Assembly (NCBI GenBank): GCA_022825065.1
Contig: JAJDYR010000022.1
Coordinates: forward strand, 285,021-349,020
Reading direction: 5' to 3'
Source of the DNA: a bacterium
GTDB taxonomy: Bacteria; UBA8248
Length of the DNA stretch: 64,000 nucleotides
The position numbers and the translations under genes were made by a program. The notes beneath the pieces are model-generated. The model searched no databases and was not told the origin of the DNA. It worked only from the letters and a program-made list of their open reading frames with translations. Position 1 is the first letter of the stretch, and each line of letters starts with the position of its first letter. Of this stretch, positions 24,858-33,929 are shown piece by piece.

Positions 24858-25805
24858 TTACATGACCCCCGGATTCACGATGTTTACGGGCCTTTGGCCG
24901 CCTAAGGCCAGGCGCATGTTCTCCGCGGTGCGGTCCATCGCGGCAACCTGCGTCTCCGGCGTCCGGGAAGCGTGGTGGGGGCTGATGATGACGTTCTCGA
25001 GCCCCCACAAGCCATGATCCCCGGGCAGCGGCTCGGGATCGGTGACGTCGAGCCCCGCACCCGCGAGATGACCGTCGCGCATCACCTCCAGCAGATCGTC
25101 GCTCACCACAGCGGGGCCTCTCGAAACGTTGATGAGGATGGCGTCCGCCTTCATTTTCAAGAGATTCTCCCTGTTCATGATGCCCCGCATCTCGGGCGCC
25201 AGCGGCATGCACAGAATCAGGAAATCAGCGCGCGGCAAGAGCGCGTCGAAAGAGGTGAACTCGAGCGTCGCCTCGGGCACGTAGGAGGGGTCCTCCGTCC
25301 GCGTGTTGATGAGCAATTCCATGCCGAAACCATTACCGATGCGCGCCGCCCTTCTACCGATATCCCCAAGGCCCACGATGCCGAGCGATTTGCCGCCCAG
25401 TTGCACCGCAGGCACGTGCTCCCAGGTTTCCTGCTGATCCCGCATCCAGGCGTGGCGCGCGACGTAGAGCGCCATGAAAAAAGCGTGCTCCGCCACGGAG
25501 CGCCCCCGTACGCCCTCGACGTTGCATACCATGACGCCGCGCTCATTCGCCGCGTCGACGTCGATGTTGTCCACGCCAGCACCCGGCTTGGCCACCACCT
25601 TGAGATTCGGCGCCATGTCCATCATTTCCGGCGATACGGGCCGAAATACCGTCAGTATGCCCTCCGAATCCGGCAGCAGCGGCTCGATGGCCTCAGGCGT
25701 GTACTCGGCCGGAGCGACGACCTCGTGCTCCGCGCCCAGCCAGTCGGAAGCCACATTCCACGCGGGCGTCGAATAAAGTGGGTCGATCAGGACTACTTTC
25801 GCCAT
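24858..25805 (-). CDS. D-isomer-specific 2-hydroxyacid dehydrogenase
   Basis: A 315-residue NAD(P)-dependent dehydrogenase. The Rossmann motif is GIVGLGDIGRRAARIGNGFG near residue 142. Family landmarks are KVVAKPGAGVDNID (about 69-82), the active-site Arg in NVSRGPAVV (about 228), Glu in DVTDPEPLP (about 258) and His in ISPHHAS (about 279). The length matches the catalytic core of PGDH/hydroxypyruvate reductase-like enzymes without an ACT domain, so it is not a canonical long SerA. The physiological 2-keto acid is unknown. An ATG with upstream AGGATTAACG marks the start. Confidence 0.88.
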   Translation of the reverse strand: MAKVVLIDPLYSTPAWNVASDWLGAEHEVVAPAEYTPEAIEPLLPDSEGILTVFRPVSPEMMDMAPNLKVVAKPGAGVDNIDVDAANERGVMVCNVEGVRGRSVAEHAFFMALYVARHAWMRDQQETWEHVPAVQLGGKSLGIVGLGDIGRRAARIGNGFGMELLINTRTEDPSYVPEATLEFTSFDALLPRADFLILCMPLAPEMRGIMNRENLLKMKADAILINVSRGPAVVSDDLLEVMRDGHLAGAGLDVTDPEPLPGDHGLWGLENVIISPHHASRTPETQVAAMDRTAENMRLALGGQRPVNIVNPGVM

Positions 25806-25972
25806 AACGTTAATCCTCTTATGAACTTATGAAAAATCGCCTGCGTGCCTCGCCGTAGGAATACAACACACCCGAACTTTGCGGCCGAAAGGCTTAAAGT
25901 TACTTCGTTGATCTAAGTCGGTATTGCGAACCCGGACTTCCGGCATGGGGGCATTCACCATTGCAGACCCTG

Positions 25973-27064
25973 CTACCCGATGATCTTGAGTTCAGGCACC
26001 GATATGGGCCCCGATGCGTTGGCGATGGCCACCTGCTCGGCCACCTTTCTGGCCGCTTCTCGAAACGCCCTGGCCGTCGGGTGATCCGGCTCTCCCGCAA
26101 CGACGGGCACGCCGAAGTCTCCCCCCAGCCTCACCTTGATGTCGAGCGGAATGGCGCCCAGGAACGGGACTTCATAGCGCTGGGAGGCCTTCTCCCCGCC
26201 TCCCGTGTCGAAGATGTTCTCGCGATGCCCGCATTCGGGGCACAGGTAATAGCTCATGTTTTCGATGATCCCCAGAATGGGCACGTCTGTCTTCCGGAAC
26301 ATCTGCAGACCCTTGCGCGCATCGAGCAGAGCGATGTCCTGAGGCGTGCTGACGATGACGGCGCCCGCCAGGGATACCTGCTGCACGATGGTCAGTTGCG
26401 CGTCGCCGGTGCCGGGCGGCAGGTCCAGAACCAGATAGTCGAGTTCCCCCCAAATCGTCTCGCTCAAAAACTGCACGAGCGCCCGCATGACCATGGGGCC
26501 GCGCCAGATGACGGGGCTGTCCTCATCGACCAGAAACCCCATCGACATGACTTTGAGACCATGCGCCTCCAGGGGCCTTATCTTGTTCTCCTCCTCGGCG
26601 ATGGGCCGCGCGGCCGGGATTCCGAGCATCAGAGGCTGGCTCGGCCCGTATATGTCCGCGTCGAGCACCCCCACCTTCGCGCCTTCCCTGCTCAGAGCAA
26701 GCGCGACGTTCACCGCCACGGTGGATTTGCCAACCCCGCCCTTCCCGCTCGCTATCGCGATGATGTTCTTCACACCCGCGACGTCCATTTTGCCGGCCAT
26801 CGAGGGACGAGCGGTGACGTGGCTCGTCACCCGGACGTTCACCGAATTCACGTTCTCCAAAGACCCGACGGCCAGCTTGCATTCCTGCTCAAATTCTTCC
26901 TTGCGCGGATGCGCAGGCGTCGTCAACTGCAGTGTGAAGGCGACTGCATCTCCACAAATCTGCACATCCTTGATCATGTTGAGGCTCACGAGATCTTTTC
27001 CGACCTCTGGGTCTCGCACCTTTTTCAGAGCCTCGATAATCTGGGCTTCGGTAGCTTCTGCCAT
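25973..27064 (-). CDS. mrp: Mrp/ApbC-type iron-sulfur carrier P-loop ATPase
   Basis: A 363-residue protein. The N-terminal FeS_assembly_P (DUF59) domain covers about residues 5-80 (LKKVRDPEVGKDLVSLNMI). A MinD-like ATPase domain follows with a deviant Walker A, ASGKGGVGKST, near 104-114, Walker B LVLDLPPGTGD near 210, and the cluster-binding CPECGH near 277. This is the standard Mrp/ApbC layout. Family members hold and deliver [4Fe-4S] clusters to cytoplasmic apoproteins. Many Fe-S enzymes encoded in this window are possible clients. It is divergently oriented to etfB. Confidence 0.93.
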   Translation of the reverse strand: MAEATEAQIIEALKKVRDPEVGKDLVSLNMIKDVQICGDAVAFTLQLTTPAHPRKEEFEQECKLAVGSLENVNSVNVRVTSHVTARPSMAGKMDVAGVKNIIAIASGKGGVGKSTVAVNVALALSREGAKVGVLDADIYGPSQPLMLGIPAARPIAEEENKIRPLEAHGLKVMSMGFLVDEDSPVIWRGPMVMRALVQFLSETIWGELDYLVLDLPPGTGDAQLTIVQQVSLAGAVIVSTPQDIALLDARKGLQMFRKTDVPILGIIENMSYYLCPECGHRENIFDTGGGEKASQRYEVPFLGAIPLDIKVRLGGDFGVPVVAGEPDHPTARAFREAARKVAEQVAIANASGPISVPELKIIG

Positions 27065-27361
27065 TGAAGGAATCCTCTAATCCAAAATGGGACACGCACT
27101 AAAAAATCGCTTGCCGACAAGCGGAATTCTCACATCAATCAGTTTTCATCTTATCCCCCGGATTTTTTTGAGTGTCAAACGTGAAAGCGGAACCAATATT
27201 TTACGGATCGCGCAAAACCGGGAAAAATGCCTTTCTCGGTTGACGCATCGACTCCATCTCATTATTTTTAGGCCGTCTCGTTTTGTTGATTCAGAACATA
27301 TCCGAGCGATTCACACGACCATGACAGATGAAAAGTAGCAAAAACAAGGAGAATCAACCCT

Positions 27362-28162
27362 TTGGATATCATCGTCTGCATCAAGCAAGTACAAGACCCC
27401 GACATCCCTCCCCGCGATTTCAAGGTGGATGAGGAGAAGATGGATGTCATCCCGCCCGCGAACGTATCACCCGTCATCAACGGCTTTTGCGAAAACGCCG
27501 TCGAGGCGGCCATCAACCTCATGGAGGAACACGGCGGAAAAGTCACCGTCATGACGATGGGTGATGAAAAAGCCAGGGACGGTCTCAAAAAATGCCTGGC
27601 CATGGGGTGTGATGAAGCCGTTTTGCTCCAGGATGAAGCTTTCGAGGGTTCCGACGCCTTCGCCATCGCGCGGATTCTGGCGGGCGCCATTCAAAAGCTG
27701 GATAGCTTCGACGTTATTCTCTGCGGCAGGCTGAGCAGTGACTGGAGCTATGGCACCACCGCCCTCGCCCTCGCCGAAGCGCTCGACCTCCCGAGCGTAA
27801 GCCAGCTGCAGAAAGTGGAGAAAACCGACTCAGGCCTCCGGTGCGAACGCGCTCTGGAAGACGGCGTGGAGGTCGTGGAAGTATCGACCCCGTGCCTGCT
27901 GACCGCCAGCAACGAGATCAATACGCCCCGCCTGCCCTCGGTGAAAGGCATCCTGATGGCATCGCGCAAGCAGATTCCCGTCTGGGGCGCGGCGGACATC
28001 GGAATAGACCCCGCTTCGGTCGGAAAAGAGGCGGCTACTTTTGAGGTCACCAAATTCTACAAGCCCGTGTTTGACGGGAACTGCGAATTCATCGAAGGCG
28101 AATCACTCGAAGAAGCAGCCGGCGCCCTGGCGCTTCGCCTTCGTGAAGATAAAATCATCTAA
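27362..28162 (+). CDS. etfB: electron transfer flavoprotein beta subunit
   Basis: A 266-residue protein starting at TTG (27362), supported by AAGGAG with 10-nt spacing. The start DIIVCIKQVQDPD is typical of EtfB, as is the core NAVEAAINLMEEHGGKVTVM. Family features include SDWSYGTTALALAEAL and PCLLTASNEINTPRLPSVKG, the adenine-nucleotide-binding region. EtfB pairs with EtfA, encoded next, to carry electrons from acyl-CoA or other dehydrogenases to the quinone pool. No ETF:quinone oxidoreductase or partner dehydrogenase is adjacent, so the electron donor is open. Confidence 0.92.
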   Translation: MDIIVCIKQVQDPDIPPRDFKVDEEKMDVIPPANVSPVINGFCENAVEAAINLMEEHGGKVTVMTMGDEKARDGLKKCLAMGCDEAVLLQDEAFEGSDAFAIARILAGAIQKLDSFDVILCGRLSSDWSYGTTALALAEALDLPSVSQLQKVEKTDSGLRCERALEDGVEVVEVSTPCLLTASNEINTPRLPSVKGILMASRKQIPVWGAADIGIDPASVGKEAATFEVTKFYKPVFDGNCEFIEGESLEEAAGALALRLREDKII

Positions 28163-28180
28163 GGGAGAATGAACAACATC

Positions 28181-29173
28181 ATGTCGAATAACGTCCTCAT
28201 TCTGGCCGAGCGCGCGGGAGACAAACTCGCGCTCGTGAGCAGTGAGCTTTGCGGTATCGGACGAAAACTCGCCGACGAAAAAGGGGGTTCCCTGGTCGCT
28301 CTCCTCCTCGGCGGCGCGGGCACGCATGAACTGGCGAAAGGACTCATCGCCTTGGGAGCCGATAAGGTGCTGGCGGCCGAGTCGGATATTCTGGATGGAT
28401 ATACCAATGCAGCTTATCTGAAAGTCATCAACGCCGTCCTCGGAGAAGAGAACCCGAATATCTTGCTGGTCGCCAATACCTCCATGGGGCGGGACGTAGC
28501 GCCCAGGCTCGCTTTCCGGCATGGGGCAAGCTACGCGCACGACTGCACGGACCTCTCGATTGAGGACGGAATGCTCGCCGCCATCCGCCCGGTCCACGGA
28601 GGCAGCGCCATCAGCCACGTTCGCTCGAAGACGGATTCCCTCTCCATCGCGTCCACGCGCGCGAAAGCCCTGCCGCTGGCCGATATCGAAGAGGGCCGCG
28701 AGGGCGAGTTCATGGAAATCGGCGTTTCCGTGGATGCCGACGAGATTCGAATGAATTTCGTGGAGGCGAAAAAGGTGGAAGCAGAAGGCGTGCGTCTCGA
28801 AGATGCGGAAATCGTCGTGAGCGGCGGCCGCGGTTTGGGAGGGCCGGAGAATTTCGAATACCTCCAGGATCTCGCCAAGGTGCTCAAGGCGGCCGTGGGC
28901 GCGAGCCGCGCCGCCGTCGACGCCGGCTGGGTGCCGACGCCAATGCAGGTGGGCCAGACGGGCAAGATCGTGAGCCCGAACCTCTATATCGCCGTCGGCA
29001 TCTCGGGCGCCATGCAGCACATGGTCGGGGCGGGGCCGAGCAAGAACATCGTGGCCATCAACACGGACGCCGAAGCGCCCATTTTCCAGCGCGCGCGCTA
29101 CGGCATCGTGGGCGACTACAAGAAAGTCATCCCCGCCCTGACGGAGAAATGCAAGGAGTTAATGGATTCCTAG
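28181..29173 (+). CDS. etfA: electron transfer flavoprotein alpha subunit
   Basis: I use the ATG at 28181 (330 residues); an in-frame ATG at 28169 lies only one base from AAGGGAG and is less likely. The N-terminal domain holds [20 protein letters not shown]. The C-terminal FAD domain has [21 protein letters not shown]-type sequence (shortened here to [11 protein letters not shown]), [31 protein letters not shown] and [10 protein letters not shown], with [15 protein letters not shown] near the end. These are canonical EtfA FAD-binding landmarks. The gene lies 18 bp after etfB and together they encode the heterodimer. Confidence 0.93.
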   Translation: MSNNVLILAERAGDKLALVSSELCGIGRKLADEKGGSLVALLLGGAGTHELAKGLIALGADKVLAAESDILDGYTNAAYLKVINAVLGEENPNILLVANTSMGRDVAPRLAFRHGASYAHDCTDLSIEDGMLAAIRPVHGGSAISHVRSKTDSLSIASTRAKALPLADIEEGREGEFMEIGVSVDADEIRMNFVEAKKVEAEGVRLEDAEIVVSGGRGLGGPENFEYLQDLAKVLKAAVGASRAAVDAGWVPTPMQVGQTGKIVSPNLYIAVGISGAMQHMVGAGPSKNIVAINTDAEAPIFQRARYGIVGDYKKVIPALTEKCKELMDS

Positions 29174-29176
29174 TCC

Positions 29177-29968
29177 TCAGGCGAGCGGCTGATAGGCCCA
29201 GACGACGCGGCCCACGATTCGATCGGCAGGTTCCTCCCCGTCCAAATCAATATGGGTGACCACCTCATCCCGATTCTCGGGCACCAGCCATAGACGCGGC
29301 GGGGTCCATTGCAACCGCTTCAGCGTACACCCTCCGGATTCATCCCGAACGGCGTAAATACCCTCTGAAACGATCGCCTTGTCGCGGCGATCGATGACGA
29401 CCACGGCTCCCGGCTGAATCAGGGGAACCATGCTGCGGCCCATCTCCCGGTCCACCCGAACCGAGACCAAATCTCCACGCCCTGCAATTTGAGAGACGTG
29501 GATGAGCGCATATTCCTCGATTTGCTCATCCACGATTCTGGCGCTGCCCGCCGCGATGGAGCCCGACACCAAAGGCACGGCGCGAAACTCCGCATCGCTC
29601 ACCCTGCCCGGCGCCAGTAAGTTCTCGCTCATGCTCAAGGTGACGTCCAAAGGCCCGACACCCGGAATCTCAGGCGCGCCGGTTCGACCCAGCAGCCAAT
29701 CGCCGGACACGTCGAGTACTTTTGCGATTTCAAACAGTTTGCTCGCGCTCGGTTCGTTCTGACCCTGTTCATAGCGTGTGAGATTCGCCCATGTGACCCC
29801 TGCGGCGCGCGCCAGTTGATTGCGGTTCCATCCCTTGCGCTCACGCGCACGCGCGATGCGGCGTCCCAGTTCGAACGCATACTCCGATCGGGGTTGGGGA
29901 GACTGGGGCATAGGCTCTGCGGAGGGCTGAGAAATCCCCTCCCCGGGGCGGATGTCGCAGATAGACAT
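29177..29968 (-). CDS. XRE-type repressor with LexA/CI-like S24 self-cleavage domain
   Basis: A 263-residue protein. The HTH lies at about 34-85 (RERKGWNRNQLARAAGVTWA). The C-terminal S24 domain has the Ser/Lys dyad at S179 (GRSMVPLIQPG) and K217 (CTLKRL). A candidate Ala-Gly scissile bond lies at A140-G141 (SIAAGSA). Spacing is close to LexA (cleavage site about 40 before Ser, Lys about 38 after). Such proteins are damage-inducible repressors, often of prophages, but no phage genes are near. A standalone SOS-type regulator of an unlinked or lost element is possible. It is convergent with etfA, with stops 4 bp apart. Confidence 0.85.
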   Translation of the reverse strand: MSICDIRPGEGISQPSAEPMPQSPQPRSEYAFELGRRIARARERKGWNRNQLARAAGVTWANLTRYEQGQNEPSASKLFEIAKVLDVSGDWLLGRTGAPEIPGVGPLDVTLSMSENLLAPGRVSDAEFRAVPLVSGSIAAGSARIVDEQIEEYALIHVSQIAGRGDLVSVRVDREMGRSMVPLIQPGAVVVIDRRDKAIVSEGIYAVRDESGGCTLKRLQWTPPRLWLVPENRDEVVTHIDLDGEEPADRIVGRVVWAYQPLA

Positions 29969-30004
29969 CTAGCCTATCACATTTTGGCCATTCATCGAAA
30001 AGAC

Positions 30005-30035
30005 GGGGTCCTCGCCTCTAAACGGCGAGGACCCC
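30005..30035 (-). terminator. Rho-independent terminator-like hairpin
   Basis: A perfect 12-bp stem, GGGGTCCTCGCC with GGCGAGGACCCC, encloses a 7-nt loop just downstream of the cyclase gene on the minus strand. GTCTTTTCG follows. It likely ends the transcript of the cyclase and LVIVD-repeat genes. Confidence 0.75.
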
Positions 30036-30045
30036 GGAAGATGGA

Positions 30046-30735
30046 CTAATCGTCCAGAACCGCCACCGCGCGGACGGGGCTCCCCGTACCTTCCCGGAAT
30101 TTCAGAGGCAGGGAGATGAACTGGAACTCGCCCTTGCCGAGCAGGGCTTCCAAGTTGCACAGGCTTTCCAGGTGGGTGATCCCCCTCTCCCAGCAGGTTT
30201 TGTGAACCAGGGCGTTCACGTCGCCCTCGGGGCCGGGACGCATGGAATCGATCCCGAAATGGACGATTCCCTGATCCGCCAACCATTCGGTGGCTTCCAC
30301 GTTGATGCCCGGATTATCCGTGCCATACGCCTTCGTCGGGAAAGTGCGGGCATGATGGCCCGTACAGAGCAGGATGGTGCCGCCCTGGGGAACCGGGAGG
30401 CCGGTCTTCTTCACCGCTGCGTCGAGGTCCGCCGAGCTGATTTCCGCCCTCGGTTCAATATGCTGCAAATCGATGCAGATGCCGCGCACGATGCAGTTCT
30501 CGAGCGGGTACTCGTTCATCGGCTGCGCGTCCTGGTGGAAATGACGCGGCGCGTCGAGGTGCGTGGTGCCGTGCTCGGGCATGGTGACGAAGTTCAGGGC
30601 GTTCCCCCAGACGTTGCCCGAGTCCTTGAAGGCCTCTTCGTGGTTTTTCCACTCGGCGTAGAGGATGGGCGGCTGGCCCGGATACGCGGGCGTGCGGTGG
30701 TAGATCTCTCGTGAAAGGTCAACGATGGTAGGCAT
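30046..30735 (-). CDS. cyclase family metal-dependent hydrolase (kynurenine formamidase-like fold)
   Basis: A 229-residue protein of the PF04199 cyclase family. The signature HGTTHLDAPRHF near residues 56-67 supplies the metal ligands His, Asp and His. A further His pair appears in TGHHARTFP near 126-134, and HFGIDSMRPGPEG follows. The family includes bacterial arylformamidase (KynB), isatin hydrolase and others; the substrate cannot be chosen from sequence. It lies 20 bp downstream of the LVIVD-repeat gene and ahead of a strong hairpin, so the two are probably cotranscribed. Confidence 0.82.
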   Translation of the reverse strand: MPTIVDLSREIYHRTPAYPGQPPILYAEWKNHEEAFKDSGNVWGNALNFVTMPEHGTTHLDAPRHFHQDAQPMNEYPLENCIVRGICIDLQHIEPRAEISSADLDAAVKKTGLPVPQGGTILLCTGHHARTFPTKAYGTDNPGINVEATEWLADQGIVHFGIDSMRPGPEGDVNALVHKTCWERGITHLESLCNLEALLGKGEFQFISLPLKFREGTGSPVRAVAVLDD

Positions 30736-30755
30736 AGAATTTTTCTCCTTTTCGC

Positions 30756-31997
30756 CTAAACGGTGCAGCGCAATATATGCAGTCCATGGTTCTTGTCCGT
30801 CACATAAATGATTCCGCGCCTGTCCACGATGACGTCCTCGCTCTGGGTGACGAGCGTCTTGGGCAGCATGCCGAGGCGTTTCGTCGGGTCGGCGGGGATG
30901 TAGTGCGCGATCTCGCGCGGATGGATGGGCTCGGAGATGTCATAGACCCTGAGACCTGCGTTGAAATACGTCAGATAGATGCGGTCTTCCCTTTGCTCAA
31001 GGCAATCGAGCCCCTGGGGATGATGCTGGTTGTGGGGGCCGAAGCGCCCGCCGCGCTCGCAGAAACTCTTGTGCGAATAGCCGGGCGGCGGCTCGGGCAC
31101 CGGGAAGAGCGACATGAGCCTCGGGTTCGCCTCGTCTTCGATGTCGATGATCGCCGTGTAGTTGAGCGGCTCGTCGCAGTTCTCCTTGAGCGCCTCGCTG
31201 TTGATGATGGCGAACCCCCGGTTGAGATAGGGATACGCCGTGTGGACGGCGATCGCGCTGCCCAGCGGCGGGTAGACGTTGAAGCGGCTGATGAGCCTGG
31301 GGCTGGTTATGTCTTCGATGTCCGCGATGACGAACCCGCCGCGCGCGTAAGGAAGATACGCCCGCCCGTTTTCCGCATGGGCCGGCCCGTGCTGGAACAC
31401 GCGCATCCCCTCGCTCCAGTCGTCCGACATATCGGTTTCTGCCCCCTCCTGCTCGGGCAGCCAGAAGCGGCCCGCTTCCCTGGGGTTTCTCGGATCTTCC
31501 AAATCCAGAATGCGGTAAATGTTCCCGTCATAGCCGGGCGCGTATGCGGAGAGATGGGCATAGCGGCCGCCGTTATAGAAATTGCGGTGCGTCCCGTCGG
31601 CCCCCGTCTGCCAGTGCGAGATGAGTTGCGGATCGGCGGGGTCTTTTTTCACGTCCCAGATGTAGACGCCCTCGGCATCGGGCGGATCCTCGGGCCGCGG
31701 CCCCCAGCCAGGAGGGATTCTCTCCAGGGAGGTGATGAGCAAACCATCCGCCACCTGGACCTGCAGCGTCCAGGTGTTGTCCGGTCCCTCGATGAACTTG
31801 AGGAGTTCGGGCTTTTCGGGATCAGTTACGTCCAGGACGCTCCAGCCGCTCACCCAGAATTGCGAGAGGTAGAGGTAAAACCGACCGTCCACCTCCTGAA
31901 TCGCCGTCTTGAAGGCGGGTCGGTCTTCCAGGTCGTGATAGCCGAGCAACTCCATGTTGTCGCTGCTGATCGCCGCAGGCGCCTGCGCGAGACTCAT
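30756..31997 (-). CDS. LVIVD-repeat beta-propeller protein
   Basis: The ATG at 31997 (after GTGAGGA) gives 413 residues. The protein shows repeated propeller blades with DVTDPEKPELL, DLEDPRNPREAGRF, DIEDITSPRLISRF, DIEDEANPRLMSLF and DISEPIHPREIAHY, each a loop-strand motif ending in a related D-x-x-x-P pattern. No signal peptide is visible, so it may act in the cytoplasm. Relatives are poorly characterised and often sit in catabolic operons. Position upstream of the cyclase suggests a shared pathway, but no function can be fixed. Confidence 0.75.
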   Translation of the reverse strand: MSLAQAPAAISSDNMELLGYHDLEDRPAFKTAIQEVDGRFYLYLSQFWVSGWSVLDVTDPEKPELLKFIEGPDNTWTLQVQVADGLLITSLERIPPGWGPRPEDPPDAEGVYIWDVKKDPADPQLISHWQTGADGTHRNFYNGGRYAHLSAYAPGYDGNIYRILDLEDPRNPREAGRFWLPEQEGAETDMSDDWSEGMRVFQHGPAHAENGRAYLPYARGGFVIADIEDITSPRLISRFNVYPPLGSAIAVHTAYPYLNRGFAIINSEALKENCDEPLNYTAIIDIEDEANPRLMSLFPVPEPPPGYSHKSFCERGGRFGPHNQHHPQGLDCLEQREDRIYLTYFNAGLRVYDISEPIHPREIAHYIPADPTKRLGMLPKTLVTQSEDVIVDRRGIIYVTDKNHGLHILRCTV

Positions 31998-32192
31998 CGC
32001 ATCCTCACAAATGATGTTCTCTTTGACTCTTCGCCAAAATTGTGGAAGAGAATGTCTGTCGAATTGATTGCTGAACCATGCCTTATGTACCCCACTACCG
32101 CATGGTGGTAAAGTCCCGCAGCGACTTTGACACATACAAACCGAATCGCGTCGCGGGGCCTTTCGCCAAGCGCACCGGAAAGCGGAGAAGAT

Positions 32193-32957
32193 ATGACCTC
32201 ACCCGGCGTGGATTTAAGCGGCAAGACAGCCTGCATCACGGGCGGCGGCCAGGGGCTGGGCGCCTCGATGGCCATCGCACTGGCGGAAGCGGGCGCAGAC
32301 CTCGTCCTCATCGGCAGACGGCCCGAGCCAATGGCCGAGACCGCGAAGGAATGCGAGGAATTCGGCGTACGAGCCAGACCCGCCGTCTGCGACGTCACGG
32401 ATCCGGCTCGTGTGAACGCTTTGTTCGAGCAGGTCAACAGGGAACTCGGCGGCCCGCACATTCTCATCAACAACGCGGGCGTGTCGCTCCCCAGCCCGAT
32501 TCTCGAAATGACGAACGAAATCTGGCACCAGACCATCGATTTGAACCTGAGCGGCATGTTCTATTGCTGCCGGGCGGCGGTGCGCTTCATGCTCGAGGCG
32601 GGAGGAGGTAAAATCGTCAACCTCGGCTCGGGCGCTGGAAGCCGGGGCCGCCCCAACCAGGTGGCCTATGCGGCGTCAAAAGCAGGCGTAAGAGGATTCA
32701 CCGAGGCGCTCGCCGTCGAACTCGCGGAGAAAAACATTCAGGTGAACAACATTGCGCCGGGCCGCTTCCCTACCCCGATGACGGTCGATCGCATCGCCGA
32801 CCCGGCGCAGAGCGAGGAATTTTTACGCTACGTTCCCATGAAGCGCTACGGCGAACTCGAAGAAATCCGGCCCCTCGTCGTCTACCTTTGCAGCCCCCAG
32901 AGCGACTTCATGACGGGGCAGACGATATACCTAGACGGCGGCAGCAGCGCGCTCTAG
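32193..32957 (+). CDS. SDR-family oxidoreductase
   Basis: The ATG at 32193 follows GCGGAGAAG and yields 254 residues. The nucleotide motif is CITGGGQGLGASMA near 14-27, with NNAGVSL near 91. The catalytic residues are Ser in SGAGSRG and Tyr/Lys in YAASKAG near 159-163. The C-terminal end reads SDFMTGQTIYLDGG, the common classical-SDR ending. The substrate is unknown. The gene ends 4 bp inside the converging SDR gene, so the two stops overlap. Confidence 0.87.
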   Translation: MTSPGVDLSGKTACITGGGQGLGASMAIALAEAGADLVLIGRRPEPMAETAKECEEFGVRARPAVCDVTDPARVNALFEQVNRELGGPHILINNAGVSLPSPILEMTNEIWHQTIDLNLSGMFYCCRAAVRFMLEAGGGKIVNLGSGAGSRGRPNQVAYAASKAGVRGFTEALAVELAEKNIQVNNIAPGRFPTPMTVDRIADPAQSEEFLRYVPMKRYGELEEIRPLVVYLCSPQSDFMTGQTIYLDGGSSAL

Positions 32958-33748
32958 GCCCTCACCACGTCGCACCGACCGCCATCCACGTTGATGGACT
33001 CGCCCGTGATGTTCGAAGCCAGGCCGGACACCAGGAATAACGCCGCGTTCGCACAATCCTCGGCACGCGTGAGGCGGCCCATGGGCAATTCGGCGCGTCT
33101 TTCGGCATCCACTTCCTCATAAGCGCGATTCGTGAGTTCCGCGATTTTCGTCGTCTGCCGGACGTACCTCGGGGTGTCCGTCGTGCCCGGATTGATGAGG
33201 TTCACGCGGATGTTCTCTGGGGCCAGCCTGCGGGCGAGTTGATGCTTGTAGGCTGCGAGACCCGCGTTCGGAATGCAGCCCGAGCCGTGGTACTCGGAGG
33301 TATGGACGTGACTCAGCCCCGAGAAATAGACGATGACGCCCTCGCCCCGCTTCCTCATCTGCGGAATCACGGCCTTCGTCAAACGGATGGCGGCGCGGAG
33401 TTTCAAGTCGATGGCGAGATCGATGTCCTCATCCGTCGTCACGATGGGGTCCGTGCGCCTGCTCACGCCCGCGGCGCTGACGAGAAAATCAATTCCTCCG
33501 AGCCGGGCGCAGGTCTCCTCGACGACGCGCTCGGTTTGCCCCTCAGCGGTGAGGTCGCCCGCCAACACTTCCGCGCGTCCTCCGGCGGCGATGATGTCCG
33601 AGGCGGTCTGCTTCAAGTTTTCCTCGTTCCGGGCCGCGAGCGCGACCGAAGCTCCCGCACGCGCCAGCACCATGGCGCACGCCTGCCCGATGCCCTGGCT
33701 CGAACCCGTCACCAGGGCGATTTTCCCGCTCAAATCTATCGTGATCAT
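32954..33748 (-). CDS. SDR-family oxidoreductase
   Basis: A 264-residue classical SDR. The cofactor site is LVTGSSQGIGQACAMVLARA at about 13-32, with VSAAGVSR near 88. It has a longer insert before the C-terminal NITGESINVDGG, typical of this family. The usual YxxxK appears only weakly: SGLSHVHTSEYHGSGCIP contains a Tyr, and AAYKHQLARRL carries Y-K without the YxxxK spacing. The active-site spacing is therefore unusual and worth checking. It converges on the other SDR gene, and the two proteins are clearly diverged paralogues. Confidence 0.83.
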   Translation of the reverse strand: MITIDLSGKIALVTGSSQGIGQACAMVLARAGASVALAARNEENLKQTASDIIAAGGRAEVLAGDLTAEGQTERVVEETCARLGGIDFLVSAAGVSRRTDPIVTTDEDIDLAIDLKLRAAIRLTKAVIPQMRKRGEGVIVYFSGLSHVHTSEYHGSGCIPNAGLAAYKHQLARRLAPENIRVNLINPGTTDTPRYVRQTTKIAELTNRAYEEVDAERRAELPMGRLTRAEDCANAALFLVSGLASNITGESINVDGGRCDVVRA

Positions 33749-33929
33749 CTGTTTCCCTTTCTCGGCGATCCGTTCATACTCGTAACCGCACCCGGAGCGG
33801 ATGCGGACAAAATGCGCGACCTCGAAAACCTTCGGCCGGGCGCTGGATTTTCATGACGATTTTCCTTATACACGACTTGTCCTTCGGCGGCATTCCAGGC
33901 GGCGTTCACATTCACAAAGGCGGCGACCC

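Noticed and set aside
29177-29968. LexA
   Set aside because: The peptidase half is LexA-like but the DNA-binding half is an XRE-type HTH, not the LexA winged helix.
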